In this document: in pieces, positions 56,887 through 64,000 of the stretch
Layout: every line of letters begins with the position of its first letter
Position numbering within the stretch: position 1 is the stretch's first letter
Assembly (NCBI GenBank): GCA_903891475.1
Contig: CAITEP010000016.1
Coordinates: forward strand, 1-64,000
Direction: 5' to 3'
Source of the DNA: an uncultured Mucilaginibacter sp.
Lineage (GTDB): Bacteria; Bacteroidota; Bacteroidia; Sphingobacteriales; Sphingobacteriaceae
DNA: 64,000 nt
Made by a program: the position numbers and the translations under genes
The notes under the pieces: generated by a model
What the model was told of the DNA's origin: nothing
What the model saw: only the letters and a program-made list of their open reading frames with translations
Database searches by the model: none

Positions 56887-59658
56887 ATGAGAAAAAGAGC
56901 TTACATCATAAGTTTTTATTTTTTGTTGCTTTACCAAGTTGTATTGGCGCAGCAAAATAATGCTGTATTAATAAGTGTTAATTTTCAGCAAACCAAAGTT
57001 GCACAATTTGTGAGCGAGTTGGAGGCTAAAAGTAATTATCATTTTTTTTATGACCCGGTTAAGATGGATAGTTTAATGGTTACCCTACAAGTGGAAAACA
57101 AGCCAATAGAATTCATATTAGAAATGGCATTTAAAAATACAGATTATCATTTTGCCATTTCAAATCAATTTATTTTCTTGACAAAAGGTAGGCAAATTAA
57201 AACTGAATTGCCACCTGGCTTTGCAGAGATTCAAAAAAATAACCAATTGGAGAAGCAAGCAAACATTGTTTCTGACTACACCGAAGAAAAGGATAAAAAG
57301 GTATTGGAGGCCACTACTGAAAATAAAATTTACGAAATTGGTTTAAAAACGAACCCAATTAAACCAGGAAATGCAATTTTAAGTGGATATGTACGCAATA
57401 TTAAAACAGGGGAAGCAGTTGTAGGTGCTAGTATTTATGTAGCTAGTACAAAAAATGGAGTGGCTACTGATCAATTTGGATATTTTGCAATTAGTCTTCC
57501 AAGAGGTCGGCACACGTTGATTATAAGAGCGTTGGGCATGCGTGATACTAGAAGACAAATTTTATTTTATGCAGATGGGAAAATAAACATTGAGCTAACT
57601 GAACAAGTTAATAGTTTAAAAGAAGTAAAAATTTCGGCAGATAAGGTTGCAAATGTAAGAAGTGTTGAATTAGGAGTTACTCGACTTGATATAAAAAATA
57701 TAAAACAAATACCAACTGCATTTGGCGAAGCCGACGTGTTAAAGGTAGTTTTAACACTTCCTGGTGTAACCTCAGTTGGTGAAGCTACAACTGGTTTTAA
57801 TGTACGTGGTGGCGCTGCCGATGAAAATTTGATTTTACTTGATGGTGCAACTATTTATAACCCGGCACATTTTTTTGGTTTTTTTGCGGCATTTAACCCC
57901 GATCTTGTTAAAGATATTGAACTTTATAAAAGTAGTATCCCTGAAAAATTTGGTGGTCGATTATCATCAGTACTTGATATTACTAATCGTGAAGGAAATA
58001 AAAAGAACTTCACAGGCTCGGCTGGTATTGGTTTATTGACAAGTAGATTTAACATAGAAGGTCCAATTATAAAAGATAAAACGTCATTTATTTTTGGAGC
58101 CCGAACTACCTATTCCGACTGGTTATTAAGTGCCCTACCCGAGGCATACAAACATAGTTCAGCTACTTTTAACGATTTTAATTTAGACTTAAGTCATCAG
58201 ATTAATGATAAAAATAATATTTATTTATCAAGCTATTTAAGTAATGACCAATTCAGGTTAAACAGCGATACAACCTACGCTTATAGTAACAGAAGTATAG
58301 CTTTAAAGTGGAAACATAATTTTAATAATAAACTATATAGTGTAGTAACAGGTGGTATTGATAGGTATCAATATGATATATCGAGTAAGGCTGACCCACT
58401 CACCGCTTATGATTTGGCGTTTAATATCAATCAAACAAATTTTAAAGCTGATTTTAATTACTATCTTACCAATAAACACACCATAAATTTTGGTTTAAGT
58501 TCTATTTTGTATAAAATAAATCCAGGAAGTTTTGAGCCTTCAGGCAATCAATCATTAATTTTGTCGCAAATAATTAGCCCAGAACAAGCTCTGGAGAGTG
58601 CTTTATATTTAGGAGATAAATTTGACATAAGCCCTAATTTTACCCTTAGTGCTGGTATAAGATATAATATTTATAATTACTTAGGTGCGCAAACAGTTGA
58701 TAATTATGCCCCAAATTTGCCAAAAAGCCAAGTAAATGTATTAGATAGCACCACTTATAAAGGTGGACAAATTATTAATACCTTTGCAGCGCCCGATATT
58801 AGAATTTCTGCTAGGTATATTTTGGGTGAAAACCTTTCCATAAAGGCAGGCTATAATACATTACACCAATACATACATTTACTTTCCAATACAACATCAA
58901 TATCACCAACAGATGTTTATAAGTTAAGCGACCCTAATATCAAACCCGAATCAAGCGATCAAATATCGATGGGCATATTTAAAAATGCCGCCTCAAACAC
59001 CATCGAAATGTCTGTGGAGATTTATTATAAACGCTTAAATAACTACTTAGATTATAAAAGCGGTGCCGTTTTGTTATTAAACCAACATATTGAACGTGAT
59101 GTAATTAATACTGAAGGTAAAGCTTATGGAGCTGAATTTTTGCTAAAGAAAACAGCAGGTAAATTAAATGGTTGGTTGAGTTATACTTATTCACGTACTC
59201 TGTTAAGACAAAATGATCCAAATGCAGGTGAGTTAATTAATGGTGGAAGTTATTATCCCGCAAATTTTGACAAGCCTCACTCTTTTAATTTTACTGGTAA
59301 TTATAAGTTTACTCATAGGTATAGCGTCTCGGTGGATGTTGCTTACAGTACCGGACGCCCTATTACTTTACCAATTGCAAAATATGAATATGGAGGTTCG
59401 GAAAGGGTTTTTTATTCTGACAGAAATGAATACAGGATACCTGATTATTTCAGATCTGACTTTTCATTAAATATTGAAGGTAATCATAGAGTACATCAGC
59501 GAACCCATAATTCATGGACCATAGGGGTATATAACTTAACTGGCCGTCAAAATGCCTATTCAACATTTTTTACTGAACAAAGTGGAGTTATAAGTGGCTA
59601 TAAGTTATCAATATTTGCTGCACCTATTCCATTTATTAATTACAATATCAGGTTTTGA
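56887..59658 (+). CDS. TonB-dependent outer membrane receptor with STN domain
   Basis: The 923-residue protein has a signal peptide (to about residue 22, LAQ), an STN domain (~25-100; VAQFVSELEAKSNYHFFYDP), a carboxypeptidase-regulatory-like domain (~165-245; LSGYVRNIKTGEAVVGASI), a plug domain (~260-370; LPGVTSVGEATTGFNVRGG and NLILLDGATIYNP) and the 22-strand barrel to the C-terminal phenylalanine. STN domains usually signal to a FecR-type anti-sigma factor, but none is in the window. It is followed by four DUF4249 lipoproteins that likely form surface partners of the channel. The substrate is unknown. Confidence 0.93.
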   Translation: MRKRAYIISFYFLLLYQVVLAQQNNAVLISVNFQQTKVAQFVSELEAKSNYHFFYDPVKMDSLMVTLQVENKPIEFILEMAFKNTDYHFAISNQFIFLTKGRQIKTELPPGFAEIQKNNQLEKQANIVSDYTEEKDKKVLEATTENKIYEIGLKTNPIKPGNAILSGYVRNIKTGEAVVGASIYVASTKNGVATDQFGYFAISLPRGRHTLIIRALGMRDTRRQILFYADGKINIELTEQVNSLKEVKISADKVANVRSVELGVTRLDIKNIKQIPTAFGEADVLKVVLTLPGVTSVGEATTGFNVRGGAADENLILLDGATIYNPAHFFGFFAAFNPDLVKDIELYKSSIPEKFGGRLSSVLDITNREGNKKNFTGSAGIGLLTSRFNIEGPIIKDKTSFIFGARTTYSDWLLSALPEAYKHSSATFNDFNLDLSHQINDKNNIYLSSYLSNDQFRLNSDTTYAYSNRSIALKWKHNFNNKLYSVVTGGIDRYQYDISSKADPLTAYDLAFNINQTNFKADFNYYLTNKHTINFGLSSILYKINPGSFEPSGNQSLILSQIISPEQALESALYLGDKFDISPNFTLSAGIRYNIYNYLGAQTVDNYAPNLPKSQVNVLDSTTYKGGQIINTFAAPDIRISARYILGENLSIKAGYNTLHQYIHLLSNTTSISPTDVYKLSDPNIKPESSDQISMGIFKNAASNTIEMSVEIYYKRLNNYLDYKSGAVLLLNQHIERDVINTEGKAYGAEFLLKKTAGKLNGWLSYTYSRTLLRQNDPNAGELINGGSYYPANFDKPHSFNFTGNYKFTHRYSVSVDVAYSTGRPITLPIAKYEYGGSERVFYSDRNEYRIPDYFRSDFSLNIEGNHRVHQRTHNSWTIGVYNLTGRQNAYSTFFTEQSGVISGYKLSIFAAPIPFINYNIRF

Positions 59659-59662
59659 TTTT

Positions 59663-60856
59663 ATGCAGTTTAGATTAAAATATTTTATAATAATTATTGC
59701 TAGTATAAATATTGGCTGTAAACAAGTTTACAGCCCCCCAGTTATCTCTTCTCCTAGTAGTTATCTTGTTGTTGAAGGTGTAATTAATAGCGGAAGTGGT
59801 GCTACTATAATTAATTTAAGCTATACTGTAAATCTCGCGAGTAAGGTTTCATTGACACCGGTTTCAAATGCGATGGTTTCCGTTCAAAGCGAACAAAATG
59901 CTACGTATCCTTTAACAGCAATAGGAAATGGGAAATATTATACATCCAATTTAAATTTGAATAGTTCACAAAAATATAGGCTAGTAATCATTGCACCCAA
60001 TAATAAAAACTATTACTCAGATTATGTGCCGGTATTAAATTCTCCTCCTATTGATAGTGTTTATTATAATTTTGCTAATAACAATATGGTTATCAGTTCG
60101 GTTACCCACGACCCTACAAACACCGTTCAATATTATCGTTGGGATTACAATGAAACATGGATTATTCATTCAAACTATTTTTCTTACTTTAAAACTAATG
60201 GCGATACCGTGCTAGCTAGAAATCTTATAAATGATAATGTTTATCAATGTTGGACGAGCGATACTTCAACAACCATATTATTAAATTCAACCTCAAAATT
60301 AAAACAAGCAATATTAACCAATAATATAATAACGGCAATACCTCAAAATTCTGAGAAACTTTCACATAGGTATAGTATTTTAATTAACCAATATGCATTA
60401 ACTGGAGATGCGTATAATTTTTGGACAAACCTTAAAACTAATACAGAAAAATTGGGGAGTATTTTTGATGCTCAGCCAACACAATTACATGGCAATATTC
60501 ATTCACTTGCCGACCCAACAGAACCGGTAATTGGATATGTTAGCGTAGGAGGGGTTGCAACTAAAAGAGTATTTATTGATAATCAGCAATTACCTAATTT
60601 TGTGTTTTATAGGGGTATTGTTGGTTGTGTAATAGATACATTTTTGTATAGATATACACCTCCTGGAGGAAAGGTTGTAGTAAATCAAGTTGATGAATAT
60701 ATTAATTACAACAAAGGAGCACTATATCCAGGATATACACCCCTTTTACCATTTGAATTACCTGGTGGTCCTATTTTAGGTTATTCTGCATCCACTCCAA
60801 ATTGTTCTGATTGCACTCTTCGAGGTACAAATGTTCAGCCAGCATTTTGGAAATAG
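59663..60856 (+). CDS. DUF4249 family lipoprotein (tandem copy 1)
   Basis: The start is the ATG at 59663, four bases after the receptor stop. It has 397 residues, a lipobox ending at ASINIGC (cysteine 19), the N-terminal SYLVVEGVIN segment, SDYVPVLNSPPIDS in the middle and the C-terminal CSDCTLRGTN...FWK motif. DUF4249 proteins are surface or periplasmic lipoproteins typically found beside TonB-dependent receptors; their function is unknown, perhaps capture or gating as for SusD. The segment just before the C-terminal motif (about 70 residues) differs from the other copies. Confidence 0.9.
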   Translation: MQFRLKYFIIIIASINIGCKQVYSPPVISSPSSYLVVEGVINSGSGATIINLSYTVNLASKVSLTPVSNAMVSVQSEQNATYPLTAIGNGKYYTSNLNLNSSQKYRLVIIAPNNKNYYSDYVPVLNSPPIDSVYYNFANNNMVISSVTHDPTNTVQYYRWDYNETWIIHSNYFSYFKTNGDTVLARNLINDNVYQCWTSDTSTTILLNSTSKLKQAILTNNIITAIPQNSEKLSHRYSILINQYALTGDAYNFWTNLKTNTEKLGSIFDAQPTQLHGNIHSLADPTEPVIGYVSVGGVATKRVFIDNQQLPNFVFYRGIVGCVIDTFLYRYTPPGGKVVVNQVDEYINYNKGALYPGYTPLLPFELPGGPILGYSASTPNCSDCTLRGTNVQPAFWK

Positions 60857-60857
60857 C

Positions 60858-62045
60858 ATGAAATTATACTTTTTCTTATTACCTGGTATTATGATACTAT
60901 TTTTTAGTTGCAAACAAACATTTACACCACCTGCAATAAGCTCCTCCAGAAACTATTTGGTAGTTGAAGGTGTAATAAATAATAGCAATGATTCAACAAT
61001 TATAAAATTAAATTATACAGTTAATATCGCAAGTAATGCAACAATAAATCCTGTTTTAAATGCAACGGTTGTTGTCGAGAGCGATGAGAACATAAATTAT
61101 CCTTTAACCGAATTAAAAAATGGCAAATATTTTATTACAAATTTAAGTCTTGATAATTCGCGCAAATATAGGCTGAGCATTAAAACCAACAATAATAAAC
61201 AATACTATTCTGACTATGTACCTGTTTTAAACTCACCACCTATTGACAGTCTTTATTATACTGTTTCAAACAATAACATCAACATTATTTCCGAAGTTCA
61301 CGATGTCACTAATACCGTTCAATATTACAGATGGGAATATAATGAGACATGGATCATACATGCTGCATTTTTTTCTTACTTTAAATCAAATGGCGATACT
61401 GTATTAGCCAGAGATTTAGTTAATGATAATATTTACCAATGCTGGTCTAGCGATACTTCAAGCACAATCGTTTTAAATTCAACATCAAAATTGAAACAAA
61501 CTTTTTTGGCAAATAATTCAATAACTTCATTCTCTTTAAACTCAGAAAAGGTTGCCAATAAATATAGTATCTTGATTAAACAATATGCTTTATCAGCCGA
61601 TGCTTATATTTTTTGGACGAACTTGAAAAAGAATACTGAAAAATTGGGAGGGATTTTTGACCCACAACCATCGCAAATTAATGGAAATATCCATTGTGAT
61701 ACCGATCCTTCTGAACCTGTTATAGGTTATATAAGCGTAGGTAGTGTTGCTAGCAAAAGAATTTTTATTGCCAATCAACAATTACCCCCTACTGTTCCAA
61801 ATGTGCCTTATAGCGATTGTATAGTTGAAACACGTTTATATGCCTATCTTTTACCAGGTACCGGACACACAATAAACCAAGTAAATGAATATATAAATTA
61901 CAATAAAGGCGCAATGTTTCCACAAATTCCATTGGTTTCAATAACTAAACCAGATGGTACTATTTTAGGATTTACAGCTACAACACAGTTTTGTGCCGAT
62001 TGTACGTTACGTGGTACAAATAAGAAACCTAATTTTTGGAAATAA
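60858..62045 (+). CDS. DUF4249 family lipoprotein (tandem copy 2)
   Basis: The ATG at 60858 is one base past the stop of copy 1; the longer frame would overlap it. The protein has 395 residues and a lipobox at MILFFSC (cysteine 18). It keeps NYLVVEGVINN, SDYVPVLNSPPIDS, YYRWEYNETWIIH and the end motif CADCTLRGTN. It is clearly a paralogue of its neighbours, and copies 2-4 read closer to one another than to copy 1 in the N-terminal half. The same operon as the receptor is likely. Confidence 0.9.
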   Translation: MKLYFFLLPGIMILFFSCKQTFTPPAISSSRNYLVVEGVINNSNDSTIIKLNYTVNIASNATINPVLNATVVVESDENINYPLTELKNGKYFITNLSLDNSRKYRLSIKTNNNKQYYSDYVPVLNSPPIDSLYYTVSNNNINIISEVHDVTNTVQYYRWEYNETWIIHAAFFSYFKSNGDTVLARDLVNDNIYQCWSSDTSSTIVLNSTSKLKQTFLANNSITSFSLNSEKVANKYSILIKQYALSADAYIFWTNLKKNTEKLGGIFDPQPSQINGNIHCDTDPSEPVIGYISVGSVASKRIFIANQQLPPTVPNVPYSDCIVETRLYAYLLPGTGHTINQVNEYINYNKGAMFPQIPLVSITKPDGTILGFTATTQFCADCTLRGTNKKPNFWK

Positions 62046-62046
62046 A

Positions 62047-63222
62047 ATGAAGGTTTTATTTTATATAGTATGTTTTATTTTGATATTGTTCATTAATTGC
62101 AAACAAGCATACACACCGCCTGCAATAGCCTCACCCGGAAGCTATTTGGTAGTTGAGGGTGTTATAAATAATGGCACCGATTCTACCATTATAAAATTAA
62201 GTAATACAGTTAATATTGCAAGTACTTCAACAGTAAATCCGGTTTTTAATGCTACTGTTGCTGTTGAAGGCGATAATAATATAACGTATCTATTAACCGA
62301 AACAAATAACGGAAAGTACTTTACTACCAATTTAAATCTTGATAATACCCATAAATACCGATTAACCATTACCACCAGCGATAATAAAAAGTATTATTCT
62401 GACTATGTGCCGGTACTAAATTCACCTCCAATTGATAGTGTATTTTTTACAATATCAAATAATCAACTAAATATCAATTCAACAACTCACGACCCAACCA
62501 ATAAGGTGCAATTTTACAGATGGGATTATAAGCAAACTTGGATTATACATTCGGCAGAAATTTCCTTTTTCAAATCAAATGGTGATACAGTTTTATCAAG
62601 AGATTTAGTAAATGATAACATTTATGAGTGCTGGTCGACTGATACTTCATCAACTGTTGTATTAAAATCCACCTCGAATTTGGAGCAATCAATTGTAAGA
62701 GATAATATAATAACCTCATTTCCTTTAAATTCTGAGAAAGTGGCTATTAGATTTAGCATAATGGTAAGCCAATACGCTTTAACAGCCGAGGCATTTAAAT
62801 TTTGGACTAATCTGAAAAAAAACACAGAAAAATTGGGCGGTATTTTTGACCCACAACCTTCGGAAATTAACGGAAATATTCATTGTTTAACAAACCCTAA
62901 TGAACCTGTAATTGGTTATTTAAGCGTTGGACAAGTAGCCAATAAAAGAATATTTATTTCTAATCGACAATTACCTCAGGTTGTCCCTAATCTTTCTACG
63001 GCGACTTGTGAATTAGATACTTTTTGGTTCTGCAGGCCTGGCACTAGTCCTCCTAATTGTGAAAACATGGTAGACGAATATATAACTTACAATAAGTATA
63101 ATTTAGGTGTTATTATAATACCTATTGTAAAAGTTGGAGATATTGGATATTTGGGAACTTCTCCATTTTGTGCTGATTGTACCTTACGCGGTACAAATAG
63201 AAAACCAGATTTTTGGAAATAA
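62047..63222 (+). CDS. DUF4249 family lipoprotein (tandem copy 3)
   Basis: The ATG at 62047 is one base past the stop of copy 2. The protein has 391 residues with a lipobox at LILFINC (cysteine 18), SYLVVEGVINN, SDYVPVLNSPPIDS and the end motif CADCTLRGTNRKPDFWK. Its segment before the end motif is the most divergent (FWFCRPGTSPPNCENM), with additional cysteines. Function as for copy 1. Confidence 0.9.
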   Translation: MKVLFYIVCFILILFINCKQAYTPPAIASPGSYLVVEGVINNGTDSTIIKLSNTVNIASTSTVNPVFNATVAVEGDNNITYLLTETNNGKYFTTNLNLDNTHKYRLTITTSDNKKYYSDYVPVLNSPPIDSVFFTISNNQLNINSTTHDPTNKVQFYRWDYKQTWIIHSAEISFFKSNGDTVLSRDLVNDNIYECWSTDTSSTVVLKSTSNLEQSIVRDNIITSFPLNSEKVAIRFSIMVSQYALTAEAFKFWTNLKKNTEKLGGIFDPQPSEINGNIHCLTNPNEPVIGYLSVGQVANKRIFISNRQLPQVVPNLSTATCELDTFWFCRPGTSPPNCENMVDEYITYNKYNLGVIIIPIVKVGDIGYLGTSPFCADCTLRGTNRKPDFWK

Positions 63223-63223
63223 T

Positions 63224-64000
63224 ATGAAGACAATTTTATTTATCCTAATTTGTATTATGATGCTGTTTATTAGTTGTAAACAAGCATATAATCCACCTAT
63301 AATAACCTCCCCTGGAAGCTATTTAGTGGTAGAAGGTGTAGTAAATAATGGTAATGATTCAACAATTATTAAATTAAATTATACAGTAAACCTTACAAAC
63401 AAGATTGCTTCATCACCAGTTTTAAATGCTATAGTTTCGGTGCAAGACGATCAAAATATAAGCTATTCTTTAACGGGAACAACAAGTGGCAAATATTTTA
63501 TCACAAATTTAAACCTTGATAATTCGCGTAAATATAGACTCAGTATTAAAACTATTAATAATAAGCAGTATTATTCTGATTATGTGCCAGTATTAAATTC
63601 ACCCCCAATTGATAGCATTTATTTAAGCGTTTCAAACAATACAGTGAATGTTAATTCAACCGCGCACGACCCTACAAATAAAGTTCAATATTACCGATGG
63701 GATTTTAATGAAACATGGATAATACATGCAGCGTATTTTTCATATTTTAAATCAAATGGCATTACCGTATTACCCCGAGATTTAATTAATGATAATATTT
63801 ATCAATGTTGGTTGAGTGATACTTCAAGTACGATAGTATTGAATTCAACATCGAAGTTTAAACAGGCATTATTAACCAATAATATAGTAACCTCATTTCC
63901 TTTAAATTCTGAAAAAGTTGCCAATAAATATAGTATCTTACTTCGTCAATACGCTTTATCAGCTGATGCATATAGTTTTTGGATAAATCTTAAAAAAAAT
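63224..64000 (+). CDS. DUF4249 family lipoprotein (tandem copy 4), cut by window end
   Basis: An ATG at 63224, one base past copy 3, opens a frame of 259 codons that runs off the window. It has a lipobox at LFISC (cysteine 18), SYLVVEGVVNNGNDSTI, SDYVPVLNSPPIDS and YYRWDFNETWIIH, all shared with the other copies. The missing part should hold the variable segment and the C-terminal cysteine motif. More copies may follow outside the window. Confidence 0.9.
   Translation, partial: MKTILFILICIMMLFISCKQAYNPPIITSPGSYLVVEGVVNNGNDSTIIKLNYTVNLTNKIASSPVLNAIVSVQDDQNISYSLTGTTSGKYFITNLNLDNSRKYRLSIKTINNKQYYSDYVPVLNSPPIDSIYLSVSNNTVNVNSTAHDPTNKVQYYRWDFNETWIIHAAYFSYFKSNGITVLPRDLINDNIYQCWLSDTSSTIVLNSTSKFKQALLTNNIVTSFPLNSEKVANKYSILLRQYALSADAYSFWINLKKN

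Noticed and set aside
59663..64000. SusD-like proteins after the TonB-dependent receptor
   Set aside because: The lipoproteins lack the helical repeat character of SusD and instead show DUF4249 motifs (SYLVVEG, C-x-D-C-T-L-R-G-T-N).
1..64000. CRISPR array, prophage or insertion sequence
   Set aside because: No regularly spaced repeats, no transposase, integrase or phage structural gene were seen; the only repeats are short tandem words and the tRNA duplicate.

Overview
This 64 kb window comes from an AT-rich member of the Bacteroidota, most likely a Sphingobacteriales (Pedobacter/Mucilaginibacter-like) bacterium. The evidence is the protein families (GLPGLI, DUF4249, DUF6702, DUF4397, TonB-dependent receptors with carboxypeptidase-like domains, a RibBA fusion, a TamB next to tsaD), promoters of the Bacteroidota type (TTTG, about 19-21 bases, TAnnTTTG) and the general lack of strong Shine-Dalgarno sequences. 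No phage, insertion sequence or CRISPR array is visible. Most of the window is chromosomal housekeeping and envelope genes.

Layout. 1-75: 3' end of a 5S rRNA gene and its terminator, so an rRNA operon ends here. 235-2014: a small degenerate receiver protein, a pirin and a Crp/Fnr-type regulator. 2106-5683: a GLPGLI protein and a TonB-dependent outer membrane protein whose signal-peptide region is put out of frame by a run of ten A. 5827-9158: a GH25 lysozyme-like protein, an acetyltransferase and an acyltransferase with an SGNH tail. 9356-14834: a sugar operon (hexuronate-type transporter, xylB, xylA, uxuA) suited to xylose and glucuronate from glucuronoxylan. 14948-20612: a second acyltransferase, a Tat-exported Gfo/Idh/MocA oxidoreductase paired with a DUF6807 protein, and small lipoproteins. 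20707-21141: a tRNA(CAT), a frameshifted GIY-YIG nuclease gene and a broken second copy of the tRNA, forming one unit. 21313-30599: START-like protein, LptF/LptG permease, RibBA, a 1.5 kilo-residue TamB with no normal start codon, TsaD and a 56-residue membrane peptide. 30665-39308: pyrH, nagA, an M16 protease, then the translation block tsf, rpsB, rpsI, rplM and divergent frr. 39456-50936: envelope and exported proteins, including a DUF6702-HupE-M1 peptidase group and a DPP-IV-like S9 peptidase. 51095-55885: the rimP-nusA-infB operon with a clear promoter and a hairpin in its leader. 56133-64000: an exported unknown protein, an STN-containing TonB-dependent receptor and four tandem DUF4249 lipoprotein paralogues, the last cut by the window end.

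The most noteworthy items are the tRNA/GIY-YIG/tRNA-like unit, the homopolymer frameshift in the TonB-dependent receptor, the tandem DUF4249 array with a divergent C-terminal segment, the missing TamB start codon and the leader hairpin of the rimP operon. Two of these (the receptor and the GIY-YIG gene) involve single-base length changes in A/T runs, so sequencing error must be kept in mind. All family assignments were made by reading motifs, without database searches.
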